This document shows positions 22,983-34,527 of a stretch of DNA of 64,000 nt, piece after piece. Origin of the DNA: Biscogniauxia marginata (taxonomy: Eukaryota > Ascomycota > Sordariomycetes > Xylariales > Xylariaceae). A program made the translations under genes and the position numbers. Every line of letters begins with the position of its first letter. The stretch's first letter is position 1. The stretch covers positions 186,001-250,000 of the forward strand of contig MU404086.1 in the NCBI GenBank assembly GCA_022695795.1. The letters run 5' to 3'. The notes under the pieces were generated by a model. The model did no database searches and was not told the origin of the DNA. It worked only from the letters and a program-made list of their open reading frames with translations.

Positions 22983-24296
22983 CTTGCGCTTGCGCGTAGG
23001 TCAAATCTTGACCCAGTTCGCACTCGATCAATCGCTTTCTGAAGCTTTGAAGCCAAAGTGACTGATAGATCAGCGAGCTTCTGAGACTAATAGGAGACAG
23101 CAGAATCGCAGGTTTAAAAAAAGATTGAAGAAAAACAGGGTTCAATTGAAAAAGAAGAAAAAAATGGACTTTACTCAATTCTACCAGCGACTCTAAAAGA
23201 AAAACGAACAATAAGGAAACGACTTTCCAGCCCATGTCGTAGGAGACTTTGCTCCAGCAATACTTACCTAGCTTCGAGCTCCATTTCTTTTACTACGTCA
23301 TGACTTTTAACCCGTCATCACCACGCCACTTCCCGCGCCCCGCGATGAAGGCGACCAAATTCCCATCTAAAAGACCGCTTTTCTTCGATTAGCCATACTT
23401 GACGTTGATAACACCTACCTACCTACTGCAGGTAGGCTAGAACGGCTAGGTCAAATTAAACCATCCTGTCCCCTGTAGCCTTTCAGTAAGTCCGGTCACC
23501 TGGACATAACGAAAATGTCTAAAGTGTCAAACCATGGGACGTTAAGCCTGCAGCATGGATATGCACGGCATCATGATTATTTTTACAAACACTGCCTTAA
23601 GTCTTAAGTCATGGTTCGTCCGTACCTAGCATACCTACATAATACCTATTATTACCTGTATACGCATCAAGTGAAATCAAATATCCCAACCCCCATATCT
23701 CGATTAGATACTACACTCTACATGAGGTGACATATACATTTACCAGAAATTCGTGTTCTATATTAGAAATAAGGCCGACATGCTTTTATTCCAGCCAATA
23801 AAAAGAAAAACGTAAATACGTAAAGTAGATTCGGAAACAAGTTGGTTCAACTAAAACTCACATCTCTTTAGGTATTTTACCAAGCAACTAGATTTCATGT
23901 TCATAATTCACAGAAACTGGGTGGACCCTCGTAGAGCTAATTATATAGACTTCCATTCTGTTGTTTCAAAATTAGAACACATCTTCCTTCGCCCTCCGTT
24001 ATTTAAAAGTGAAGGACGTACTTTAGCACTACAAATATGTTCTCCGAATGCGCCATGCCAAACATCAAATCATCTAGTCGTGTTCATCGTCAGATCATCT
24101 AAATGGCATATAGCCCCTTTTGTGCGAAGGCAACTCCTTCCTGTCTCAGAGTATTAATGTTAGGCCACAGAGGATGGGGTAAAGTGCAAGTAAATGCTTT
24201 CAAGAGAACGACTGGCCATTCCAGCTATGCCAGGTACAGCTGAGGAAATATCACACTCTTAAGAAGCAGGTGAATGCCTAATTGCAACGGCCGTAG
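22983..24296. other. AT-rich intergenic region
   Basis: 1.3 kb with the promoter of the hydrolase-like gene at the left and the 3' side of the next minus-strand gene at the right. It contains CCTACC/GGTAGG tracts near 23414-23436. No supported coding sequence. Confidence 0.5.
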
Positions 24297-25652
24297 TTAT
24301 TGCCAGATGTCCTCCCTCGGGCTGCCAAAGGCTACGGTACTCGAAGACGAATGGTGGCGGGAGCTCGAACGGGAGGCCCGGGATGTTATTCCTACCCCGG
24401 TCAATGATTCTCGCATCTTTTTTCGCTGCTCTGATCTCTTGAAAACTATCTCCTCGGGATCGGGCCCCGGACCTGCAGGTTTGATCGCATCTGACGGTAG
24501 GGTACCAACCGGGAGATGAAGCTTCGCATTAGCTCGGGGGTCGTCAAAAGCAATACCCGCTTTCTGGTACGTCTCCTTTTTGTAGTTCTTCAAAGCTTGG
24601 CTCGAGGGTTCAGAAACGGAAACCCAGTCCTTCAGCTGAGATAACCAGCGAGATTTGCCCAACTTTCCTCTGCTTTTGGCCGATTCAGACACAGAGACAT
24701 TCCGTCTTCGCCCACCACTATTGCGAGATGCATCGTCAGTGAACTCGAGCTGGCCATACGATGCCACTTTTCGGTGAGTGGAATCCATTCGAGGCGATTG
24801 AAGAGTCGAGGTAGCCTTCGACACGCTAGTTTCTTCATCCAGCCTAGTTGAGATGTCTTGAATGCTCTCTTGGGGTAGTGATAATAGCGAATGTCCGACC
24901 TGTGAAACTGAGCTAGAATGTTTCAACCTCGTGTCGACGAGGGGGATCCCAGAACTTGACACAGGACGCTCAGGGCCTGTATATGGCAGGCTAATGAAGT
25001 GAGTTGCGTTCAAGGAAGACGTCGTCTTGTGTTGGCTCAATGAGTTGCGCTTCAGCTTAGCAACGACGGTGGACTTCTGAGAAAAGATGTGGTCACCGAT
25101 CGATTGACTTTTCGGCAGCTTCGGTCCTTTCTCCTTCGGTCCATTTCTCTCGTTACCCTTCTAGAGGCGAGCGTTCTGAACCTCAGATGTAGACAAACTA
25201 AGCAGAGTGCTTCGGCGTTGTTTCTTCCTCGTCTTAGGCTCTTCCTGTGACGGCGAGACAGGGTGGTATTGTCGATGAGGCTGGGGGTTGGCTTCAAAAT
25301 TATCGCTCTGGTCGATTAAAGGGCAGTATGATGCTCGATCGGATTTGAAGAAGAAGGGATCCTCGATTCTAGCAGTCCCGGCTTGGCCTATTCGTGAACC
25401 ACTGTCAGGAGAAAAACTACAAATCTCGCCGAGTTGATCCCAAGTAGACTGGCCCCCTCTAGGTGGGGGAGGAGCTGATATAGACTGGTTATTGTTTCCA
25501 ATACTCGTAGGATAGGAGAAGTTTCGAAGGATAAGTGGTGTGAGACTCTGAGGTGTAGCCGGAGTTTGGGAGGGTATTATATCGTCTTCTTGAGGTGAAC
25601 CAAGGACCACGGGCGATTTTGGCTTTCTGAAACGTTCAATAAGCCCTACCAT
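24297..25652 (-). CDS. Unrecognised Ser/Arg-rich fungal protein
   Basis: Two reading frames on the minus strand look like one gene; I do not recognise the family. The likely start is the ATG at 25652 (MVGLIERFRKPKSPVVLG); an in-frame ATG at 25709 would add 19 residues. The first exon then runs to about 25180 and the second begins about 25076 (KSTVVAKLKRNSLSQHK). The junction proposed here joins a GTTCAG donor after LSLSTSE to a TTTTCTCAG acceptor. The donor is weak, so the junction is uncertain. Visible: low-complexity Pro/Ser segments, basic patches (KTRKKQRRST), a short conserved-looking block near the C-terminus (KSRWLSQLKDWVSVSEPSSQ, then YQKAGIAFDDPRA) and a Ser/Arg/His-rich tail. No membrane segment or signal peptide. 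Probably a disordered regulatory protein. Confidence 0.6.
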
Positions 25653-27287
25653 TGTACGCAGGCAGCCTGCTAATCGTGTGATACAAGGTCTTCGAGGGAT
25701 TCGGTACATACGACCTGTTAATCACATTTAGATAGCTATCTTCATGATGAGATGCGGTTCAAACCCCATCATCTCTAGGAAATTGCATGTCTTACCCCTT
25801 TCTCCAGCAGTCTAATGCTAGATGGATATCATCGAGTGACTATGGTTGCCGTCTGTCCCTTGCGGTATTGCTAAGACAGTCTGGGACCTCATGCGAGTAC
25901 AATGGGGAATAAAGGCGTGGCAACCATGTGGGACGATCAGGTCATAAATAGAAGAGTCTGAGACATGAAGAATGGCGAGAGCGTGGCCTAGTCAGTGCTA
26001 GGCCCGAGTTGTCGGAAACGATATGGGACGATTCCAGGAGGATGGCTTGTTTACCTTTGACCTTCGGACACCGTTCTGATACCGTTCTGGCTTATGACTT
26101 GCTAGATGCTCTGGCTTTTAGGACTAGCCTTAGCTACTGTGGGATTTGAGATGGATGACTTGAAATGGAAATGGTCAAGTTGGAATGTGAACGTTACTGT
26201 GCTGAAAAGAGGAGGACCCGAGACAACCGCCAACAGGTGGTATTTTTCCAACTACGCAATATAGGAAGCAGCAGAAAGCCAGTATCCAGCTTCCTAAGAT
26301 GAACTGCAAGTGCTACCAAGAGTGCTTCAGGTGGCAGGCGTATACGTGATTAGTGCTGTTCCTGCTTTCAATGCTACCTAATGGAAGCATCTTGATACCC
26401 CACGGCACTAGCTCCCTAATCCAACCTACCTAATCTAACCTGCCTGCCTACCTATGGAACAGAACCTCAGGTACCTGCTAAAAGGTATGCTTTTTCTATG
26501 GCTGATGATAATGGAAGGTCAGGTGCTGTCAGAGTGGTGTCATAGTTGCATGTGAAAAGCATGATTAGGGGAGATAACTAAGTTAGACAGTGTCTCAGGA
26601 GTCGTCAAATTTCCTCATGGTCGACACCAAACGCCACCACTCACAGCCATCAGCTATTCAGCCAACCTACCACCAAACTTTTAGGTAAGTATAGTACTAA
26701 TTTGACGTTACCCGACGTTGCGAGACGACGCCTAATTCCGTCGGACTTAATGAAGTCGACATAATCAAGACCCCCCCTTCAACTTTGTTTACGGGTCTAG
26801 ACCTGTCCGTGAAGGGCTGATATCAGGCCAAAACAAAACATGGGGATTTCATCGTGTCAGAGGAAATAGGTAGAAAGCTACCTAATCCATTGCTTTGACA
26901 ATGGCTGCATGGCAGGGGAAAAGGGTAACAAGGACGCCAAGCCCGATTTGTCGCGCATGTCCCCAAGATCTGTCATAAAGAGAAAAGGTGGGCCTCTTTG
27001 GATGATCTGCTGCAAGGGACCCACATGCCGAGAACCTGCAGAACTGAACCCCGCCATTTTCGAGACCCACCCAGACCCAAGGCCAAGTCAACCGCAAGTA
27101 AACGGAGCTCTCCTCCCAGCAACAACACAACACACAACTCTGCAATCTAGTAACTCCGACCACGCCACAACTAGCCAACTAGTCTTGCTTCACGACGGAG
27201 TGTATGGCCGCGCCTAATACCTAGTCTCTAATCACCAGAACCTGACAACCCTGTCCGTTTTTCGCTAAGGCGCACGCGACCGAACTC
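25653..27287. other. Intergenic region between divergent genes
   Basis: 1.6 kb separating the start of the minus-strand Ser/Arg-rich gene from a plus-strand gene. It must hold both promoters. A TAACCTGCCTGCCTACC tract lies near 26438. A 102-codon frame at 26909-27217 has no domain and is not called. Confidence 0.5.
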
Positions 27288-28568
27288 ATGAACCTTCCTC
27301 CTGGGCGGTCCCGGGATCCCGCCATGATGCCGGGCTTAACGCTCAACACCGGAGTGGCGGCAGCTACAGCGGCACCGCAACCCCCCGCTACAAGCGCCAG
27401 CACGACGACGACTTCCAACACAAACACAAGTATATTACCACCGCCGCCACCAGCTAGCAGTAGTGCTCCGACTTCCATCACTCCGGTCCCTCCCCCGCCG
27501 ATCCCATACACTTCAACTTCAAACCTGAGTCAAAACCGAAACCATACAAAGACGCAGATACAAACCCAGACACCAAGCCAAAACCAAACCCAAAATCATG
27601 CCACCTCGCGGTCCTCCTCCCCAGTTCGACCGACCTACAGCCCCATTACCCCACCACTAAACCCGACGACGGTGGCGGCGGCGGCAGCGGCAGCGGCAGC
27701 GGCGCCGTTCCCGTCCCAGCGGCCCACGTACACATACAATGCGCATGTGGACACCTCGTCGGCGGTCGCACCGCCGCGCTCAGAGCCCATCGACTTCGAC
27801 AGCAACCCGGACGTGCTGGCGCTGAAGTCGGCCATCTCGATCCTACAGATGCAGCGGCGCAAGGCGGAGGCAGACATGGCGGCGCTGGGTCGGGTCAAGA
27901 GCGCCGCGCTCGCCGAACCCGACGCCTTCGTGCGGGACCTAACAGAGGGGCGGGTCGGCGTCGAGGGAGACCGGTTGTTCGTCGGCGGCGTAAGGGTGCA
28001 GGATTCGGACGATGCCTCCGATGAAGATAGCGATAGTAGTACCAGCGGGGATGAAGGTGAGGGAGCTGGAGAGAAGGGAGGAGGAAAAAACGGCGCAGAG
28101 ACGTCTGGGGGGGTTACGCATACTACTGATTTCGGCGGCGGCGGCGGCGGTGATGAAATACTGAAGATGACAACCACGGCGCGGCCTCCCAAAGCCGAAT
28201 CCGAGTCGAAAGCAGCAGTGAAGACAAATCCCGACCCCATGGATATAACAGGTGGAGGAGCAGGGGGGGCAGGACCACCTAAGCCGTGGACGAGGCTGCC
28301 GAAGCCGCAGAACGTCGTGCGCTGCCCACCGATCAACTGGTCGCAGTACGCCGTGGTGGGCGAGTCGCTTGACAAGCTGCACAGCGAGCAGATGTCGCGG
28401 CCAGCGCAGGGGACCCCCGCTGTCGTCACCGCCGACGGCCGGTTCGAGTTTAGGGACGGCGCTAGCGGTGGTCTCGGCAGGCAGGAGCGGCTCGTCGGCG
28501 TCGCGGCCCCGTATACGCCTGGCAATGACAGGTTACTGGATAAGAAGCCCAAGGGGCCGAAACGTTGA
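27288..28568 (+). CDS. Unrecognised low-complexity nuclear-type protein
   Basis: Single open frame of 426 residues; the ATG at 27288 is the first, but a second in frame at 27324 is equally possible. I do not recognise the family. The first 165 residues are Ala/Thr/Pro/Gln/Asn low complexity with proline runs and a polyalanine tract. A compact segment follows about residues 165-235 (DFDSNPDVLALKSAISILQM then QRRKAEADMAALGRVKSAAL), predicted helical. Then come an acidic Ser/Asp block, a glycine run, and a more conserved-looking end (PQNVVRCPPINWSQYAVVG, then SLDKLHSEQMSRPAQGTP) finishing in a basic KKPKGPKR. The helical block plus conserved C-terminal motif between disordered parts suggests a subunit of a nuclear complex; this is only an inference. 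Coding DNA is GC-rich within AT-rich spacers. Confidence 0.72.
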   Translation: MNLPPGRSRDPAMMPGLTLNTGVAAATAAPQPPATSASTTTTSNTNTSILPPPPPASSSAPTSITPVPPPPIPYTSTSNLSQNRNHTKTQIQTQTPSQNQTQNHATSRSSSPVRPTYSPITPPLNPTTVAAAAAAAAAAPFPSQRPTYTYNAHVDTSSAVAPPRSEPIDFDSNPDVLALKSAISILQMQRRKAEADMAALGRVKSAALAEPDAFVRDLTEGRVGVEGDRLFVGGVRVQDSDDASDEDSDSSTSGDEGEGAGEKGGGKNGAETSGGVTHTTDFGGGGGGDEILKMTTTARPPKAESESKAAVKTNPDPMDITGGGAGGAGPPKPWTRLPKPQNVVRCPPINWSQYAVVGESLDKLHSEQMSRPAQGTPAVVTADGRFEFRDGASGGLGRQERLVGVAAPYTPGNDRLLDKKPKGPKR

Positions 28569-30259
28569 ACTTTTGTCTTACCGGCAGATATGGCTAAGAG
28601 AAATATAAATGAAAATAAAAAGGGGGAGGGGGAAACATCTGAGCTGAGTAATACCAAGTAAACTCGGGCCAATCTGAAGGAGCTAGTCGGGCTCTCCCCA
28701 CTCGACCGAGTGTGGTTTGTTGGAGTGTTTTCTTTCGAGACGAGGTGGGCTTCGCCGGGCCCAGCTCTGCGCTTATTGTTCCTGATAGGCATATATATAT
28801 ATCTGCGTTCGAAATGGGGTTAAGATGATGAGACGATACGGTGACTGGTGGTGAGGAGGGCGGCAGGGGATAGTGTATGTATCACGATTAGAATGATATA
28901 CATACCTAGGTATCTACACACTTAGATGAACGATTAGCATTAGCAATCTGTATTTACACACTGACTGCATCATAGAGGTTGCATATCATCAGCAACCATT
29001 AATAAATTGAGGGATAAATTAGATGAACGAACGGAGAGCGTAGGATTACCTTTAGGTAGCTTGTATAGCTAGAGATGCTTCTAATCACATCAAACGTATT
29101 TGTTTTCTCCCCTTATAATTTTTTTTTTGGATAGGAGACCCTCCTTCTCATACACCTTCCTGGGAATCCTATCCATTTTAGACATACACACACACACTTG
29201 CTCACCAGACAGACCCTCTTTATTCGTCTCCCAGGAGCTCCCCGTGATATGTATGTATATCTATAGTGGCAACGCGTGCTAGTATTCATTCCCTTCCTCT
29301 ATACCCACTCACCCCTTCTTGCCAACCCGCGCTCTATCTAACCCTGAACCACTCGCGGCAACACGAACACGAACACGAAACTCGGGACCCGAGCCCACCC
29401 GCTCAGATTCAAATTTCTACCTAGAGTGAGTCGGCCAGTCAGTGAATCATCCATGAAACTACGGATGAAGACGTGAGACGATAGCTGACTACCTAGTATG
29501 AGATAAATAGGTAACCCAGTGGATGGGATAATGGCCAAGGGGGCTAGGGGGGTGAGTGTTGCCGCCTAGGCGGTATGGGGGGGGGACTAACTCGAGATAC
29601 AGCGGCACGCCACATTTATTGCGAATATGGTGCCTCACAAGAGCCCATTACCCAAGTAGCAATACACAGCCATGACGTAGCAACGAGCAAAAAATGAAAT
29701 ACACTAAAAGGTATCTATTTCAACACCGCGGGAGAGAGAAGCATTCTCCTCTAGACGATTCTACCATGACGATATCGTGATAGGTAGTAAGGTGTTGGTT
29801 TCGTTATAGAACGTAGACAGATCTGATCAACAAGAACACCATTAAGACTTCTAGACGTATCATCAGTCAATTTTCATCGCGGCAGGAAGCTAAGTAGCAG
29901 CAGAAGGAGGGTATCTAATCTCTCCCTCCCCAGAAGGTCTACCCTACAAGCCATAAACTCTCTTCGGCTATATGCGATTTGTGTATCATCAAAGCTTCGA
30001 AAAAAGAGGCTGCCTTCCACCGCCTACCAACGTGTACACACAAATACACACACCCGCACCCGCACCTACATCCACACTCACGTGTAAAAAGGTCTAGAGG
30101 GGGAAAACCATATCATTCCGAAGAAGCCCTGACCCTGTGCAACGATCCCTATGCCATTGTTGTGTCCTGAACGCCGGGGAACCTACAAGCCAATTGCTAC
30201 CCGCGAAGGCATAAGTTGCAAGAATAATCCACCGTCCCATATCATCATCTTCATCTAGA
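28569..30259. other. Convergent intergenic region
   Basis: 1.7 kb between two 3' ends. It contains a CACACA run near 29187, a C/T-rich stretch at 29100-29340, a G-run near 29577 and an ACACAC/CACCC-rich segment at 30035-30080. No supported gene. Confidence 0.5.
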
Positions 30260-32103
30260 CTAGAAGTTCTCCATGCTTTGCTGCACAGATCTACGCAGCT
30301 GTCTGTTGTAGACTTTGCGCTCTTCAGGACTGCCCCAGTAGAGTCTGTGTGCCTCGGGATGAACCAACGTTCTCGGGTCGTAAGGGGGATTCTCTTCCTC
30401 CAGGGTGGTTAGTATCGCTTCGATATGCTGCTTAACATCCTCGCGGCGACTGGGGTTGGGAAAGTAGCAGGGTATACCATCGACGGTGATCCGGTGATGG
30501 TACACGGGAGTCTCGAATTTGACCCTCGGCTGCTCTTCAGGGAAGCGGGGGCTGAAGTTGATCCTAATTCGAAACATGCCGCCATCGAAGTTGGTCATAG
30601 GTCGACCAAAGTAGGTCATGATCCACACGAAGGGGTTGCCATTCTCCAGCTCAACGTTATGCGGGACATCACCGCGCTTGAAAGATTCCCGGATCTGTTC
30701 AAATTGGCGGGCAAGGTTGACGGCCACCGTAGTTCCCTTAGTCTTGGAGGCCAATCCTTCCACAGCCCATTTGCCCGGTTCGGCATCTAGTGCTGCCTTG
30801 ATATTATTCAACCGCTGCAAGAGCTCTGTGTAATTGAAGATTCCATCCATGGTATTGTTACTGCCCTCGAATGGCATGCGAGTGAACGACTGGCCATCAC
30901 TGACTTCTTCCTTGGCCTTTCGGATGCTCTGTACATACGAGTCGAAGTACCATAGAAAGCGACGCTTTAAAAGATCCTTGAATGGTTCCCAGGGAACTGT
31001 AGAGTCATCCTGGTCGATGTCATCATCCGAGTCAAGATCATAGTCTTCGGGGTGGGCCACGAGCAGCGCCTCGGCGGGTGTAGAGGCAATGTTGGTGCTA
31101 GAAAGTCCCAGGTACTCTTCGAGTTTCTGGATAATAGAGATGCGCAAGGTCTCATGTCGGATCTGTATTGAGGCTAGTTAGTCGCTGTTGGTATAGTGTG
31201 GATAGAAAAGCATAACCTGCCTTGGCGACATAGCATTTCTGGTTCTCCTTATCTGAACTGTCGTTCGCCTCCTCGAAGCCAGGTTCATTCTCGTAGGGGT
31301 TCGCCGACATGAGGCTCTGTATGGAGAGGAGGATGGATTCCAAGCATTGGGCAGCAGACCACTCTTCTCCTCGCTCGCCTCGCCATGTCCTAGCACCGGG
31401 ATTAGACTTATCGATCGCGGTGGAGGGCTGGAGGATGTCTTTTACCCGAGGATAGATCTAGACACGGGTTAGAGACTTGCGAAGCTTTCATGTACTCTGG
31501 CCAACGGGGGATCTTACAGGCACACTTTCCCAGACGAATAGATATTCGGGTTGAAGCGACAACGCCCACTATTTGTCGTTGTTGCCGTGACCGAGGGTGA
31601 TTTGCGCGGGTAGTCTTGAGACCGTGTTAGTGAAGCTCTGTGAAGCGGGCGACATAGTCCTCAACCAATGACAGACCTTTGTTGAACTTCACAGAGAACT
31701 TGGCAATGTTAGTATGCATGGTGATAATTTACACGGTGGGAGGCTGGAATACAAACCTCAAAGAACCCAAACTCGTAGGGGGTCTCGTGAGGACCGATGA
31801 TCAGAGCCTTGACATTGCGGACGTCTCGATCGCGGAAGGCAACGGCGAGCGCTGATGTGAGGAGAGTCGGGTAGGTCAGCAGAACGGCCAGGTGGGAATG
31901 GACAGTACCTAGAGGACGGGAGAGGGATTTGTTCACGTACAAAGATCAGAGCTTCTTTGGAGCTCGCCGATTTCCTGTGAAATACAAAAGTGAATCAGTC
32001 GTGATGCGTGCTAAAAGCAAAGGCAGAAAGACCGGCAAGGCTCCCGTTCGGCGCAGATTAGTTGGCTTACCTTGGTGATGCGGATAATGGACTGGTCAGC
32101 CAT
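30260..32103 (-). CDS. UBE2Z-like E2 ubiquitin-conjugating enzyme with second UBC-like domain
   Basis: Eight exons (32071-32103, 31941-31974, 31757-31851, 31677-31698, 31518-31614, 31446-31457, 31221-31389, 30260-31162) code for 454 residues. E2s carry ubiquitin or a relative as a thioester. The first UBC domain reads [68 protein letters not shown]; Cys93 in GKVCL is the expected catalytic residue. The pattern is nearest to human UBE2Z, which accepts ubiquitin and FAT10; charging specificity here is unknown. Residues about 310-440 form a second UBC-like unit ([38 protein letters not shown]) with a cysteine (Cys386) at the equivalent spot. Exon 6 is only 12 nt, and intron 7 (31163-31220) appears to use a GC donor. 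An upstream in-frame ATG at 32205 exists, but [13 protein letters not shown] matches the usual E2 N-terminus. Confidence 0.88.
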
Positions 32104-33244
32104 GACTGCGGACTTGTCTACGAGATGAGCGAAAGTTGACGCCTCATCAGAGGAAGGCCGGCGATGGTTCACGGCGGAAAAGTTGGCGACAGAGTTGCGA
32201 TGCAAGGCTATGTGCGTGTTGGGTAAAGAAGGACCAGCGCGCCGATCGATAGGTGGAAGAGGTGCTAGTAGGAGGAGCTGGAGGTGGGGGTTAGACAGCC
32301 CGGTAACGTAGGTAGTGGTAGTAGTAAGTACCTAGTATGTGGTTAGGGGGTGCGGGGTGGGACCTGACCTCAATCTTTAAATGATGAAAGTACAGAGTTA
32401 CCTGAAGTAAGTCATGCACCATTACGTATGTAGGTACCTAGGTACCTACATAACGTATAGTGGACCTGAGATATCTTTCAGACTTTTGTACCCAAGGTAA
32501 GATTTATTTCTGTTAGGTACATTATGTAAGTACCTACACATTCACAGTTTTGTTGCTGTAGCAAGATTCCATCTAGGTAGGAGTCCCGGTTTCTATTTTT
32601 AAATATAGTAGTTTACCTACATATTACGAACAAACAAACCGCTAGCCTAAATTCAGTGTATATAAAGTATGCACATATGACAACTGATATCATATAATCC
32701 TAGAATGGAAGTGCCTTAAAAGCGAGAAAGCAAAAAAGGAATTGTATCCCATCTACTATGTACTTAGTTTAAATACGTAAGTTGATAAGTGTATGTAGTA
32801 TTTATAGTTACCTTCATAGGTCCAAGTAAGGTAGTCCCAGAGAAAAGTCCCACTTTTGGAAGATCATCCTGGTCCCGGTCTGGTCCCAGCCCAAGCTGCA
32901 GGGCCCGAATTGAGCTTAGATCTGTCTCCCCAAATCCCCAATGTCCACTAGCTTAGCTGTAGCCAGTACGATCCCTGGAACTGCCAGGCGGTGAAACAGC
33001 AGCTCACTCGTAGGCGGAATTGGAGGAAATGTTGATAGATCCTACCTCTCAAGTCCCATCCCATCATTGCCATCGTACCTATGGGTATATTTGTGTATTG
33101 CCTGTAACCCATACATATAGCCATCCAACCATTGTTAGCCGTCCACCCTCGCCGAACGTTTTCTAGCGAAGAAACAAACCGAGAAGAAACGAAAGAGAAA
33201 AGGGAAAAAAAGAAGTCGGGATCGTCGAACTCAACAAGCCCACA
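32104..33244. promoter_or_regulatory. Divergent promoter region, E2 gene and ERG26
   Basis: 1.14 kb between divergent start codons. AT-rich, with a perfect 26-bp palindrome at 32427-32452. A CT/GA-rich leader precedes the ERG26 start. Confidence 0.5.
32427..32452. repeat. Perfect 26-bp palindrome of TAGGTACCTA type
   Basis: The segment from TATGTAGGTACC to GGTACCTACATA equals its own reverse complement. The left part together with its flank (32419-32445) recurs exactly at 49534-49560. Confidence 0.95.
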
Positions 33245-34527
33245 ATGGCTGCCACCACCACCACCACCACCAACACCGCCCCCGTCGCCCAGCCCCAGCT
33301 CGGCCGCGTCCTTGTCATCGGCGGGTGCGGGTTCCTCGGCCACCACGTGGTGAACCTGCTGCTGCGCGACTGGAAGTGCGACGCCGTGTCCGTGGTGGAC
33401 ATACGGTGCCAGCGCAACCGGCGGCCGGCGTCCGACGGCGTCGAGTACGTCGAGGCCGACATCACCGACGGCGAGGGCCTGGTCGAGGTCTTTGGCACCC
33501 TGCGCCCGGACGTCGTCATCCACACCGCCTCGCCCGTCGCCCAGGGCGGCGGCGCCACCGACGAGCTGTTCCGCAAGGTCAACGTCGAGGGCACGCGCGC
33601 TGTCATCGACGCCTGCCGCCGCTCCGGCGTCAAGGCCCTCGTCTACACGAGCTCCGCCAGCGTCCTGAGCGACAACCGCTCCGACCTCATCAACGCCAAC
33701 GAGGAGTATCCCGTCATCAGGGGCAAGAAGCAGACCGAGTACTACTCCGAGACCAAGGTAAGATTCTCATCCCCCCTTTCCCCTTTCCCCTTTTCCCTTC
33801 CCCTTCCTCCGGCCGTCTATACTAAAATCCAACCTCCTCATCGCAGGCCCACGCCGAACAGCTCGTCCTCGAAGCGAACCGCACCGAAGCGCCGCCCTCA
33901 TCTTCCTCCTCCCCGTCACCAGGTCTCTTCCTCACGACCGCGATCCGGCCGTCGGGCATTTTCGGCGAAGGCGACGTGCAGCTGGTGCGGCACGCGATCA
34001 TGGCCTTCCGCGAGGGCAAGGACAAGGTGCAGGTCGGCACCAACGAGAACCTCTTCGACTTCACGTACGTCGAGAATGTCGCGCACGCGCACCTGCTCGC
34101 CGCGCGCGCCCTGCTCGTGACCCACGCCGCCGCATCGGGGATCCTGCAGCCCCTGGACTACGAGCGCGTCGACGGCGAGGCCTTCCTCGTGACCAACGGC
34201 AGCCCCGTCTACTTCTGGGACATGATGCGTGCCATCTGGCGCGCGGCCGGCTCCCCGCGCGGGACCGACCACGTCTGGCTCATGAGCCGCGACGTCGGCA
34301 TCCTGCTCGGCTTCCTCAGCGAGGTCGCCTTCGCCCTGCTGCGCAAGGAGCCCACCTTCAACCGCCAGCGCATCATATACAGCTCCATGACGCGCTACTA
34401 CGACATTAGCAAGGCCCGCCGCCGCCTCGGCTATGAGCCTCTCGTGAGCCTGAGCGACGGCGTGAAGAAGACGGTCGCGTGGACCCTGGAGCAGGAGAAG
34501 CTGGCAGCGGCACCTGCGAAATCATAA
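33245..34527 (+). CDS. ERG26: Sterol-4-alpha-carboxylate 3-dehydrogenase (decarboxylating)
   Basis: Two exons, 33245-33757 and 33847-34527, encode 397 residues; the single 89-bp intron has a GTAAGA donor and a TCGCAG acceptor. The enzyme oxidises the 3-hydroxyl of 4-carboxysterols with NAD(P), with loss of CO2, in C4 demethylation on the way to ergosterol; it acts at the ER. Seen: the Rossmann glycine motif GRVLVIGGCGFLGHHVV near residue 20, DVVIHTASPVAQGG, the VNVEGTRAVIDACRRSGVK stretch typical of the 3-beta-HSD family, and catalytic YYSETK (Tyr-x-x-x-Lys) ending exactly at the splice junction. Then come AIRPSGIFGEGD and TYVENVAHAHLLAARAL. A disordered Ser/Pro insertion follows the junction. 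The N-terminal Thr run (ACC codons) is low complexity. Coding DNA is very GC-rich. A related C-3 hydroxysteroid dehydrogenase role is possible but less likely. Confidence 0.9.

Noticed and set aside
26909..27217. 102-codon plus-strand frame before the low-complexity gene
   Set aside because: Considered as an upstream exon, but no in-frame junction to 27288 was found and there is no domain.
31852..31940. Alternative acceptor inside E2 intron 2, giving an extra 19 residues
   Set aside because: The frame is open, but the insert ([11 protein letters not shown]...) breaks the match to other E2 proteins; the CACATCAG acceptor gives a clean [13 protein letters not shown].
32103..32205. Upstream ATG extending the E2 by 34 residues
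   Set aside because: The extension has no similarity to E2 N-termini, whereas [13 protein letters not shown] starts exactly where E2 helix 1 should.
33245..34120. Unspliced reading of ERG26
   Set aside because: It runs into non-homologous Arg/Ser sequence after YYSETK; the 89-bp intron restores the family sequence.
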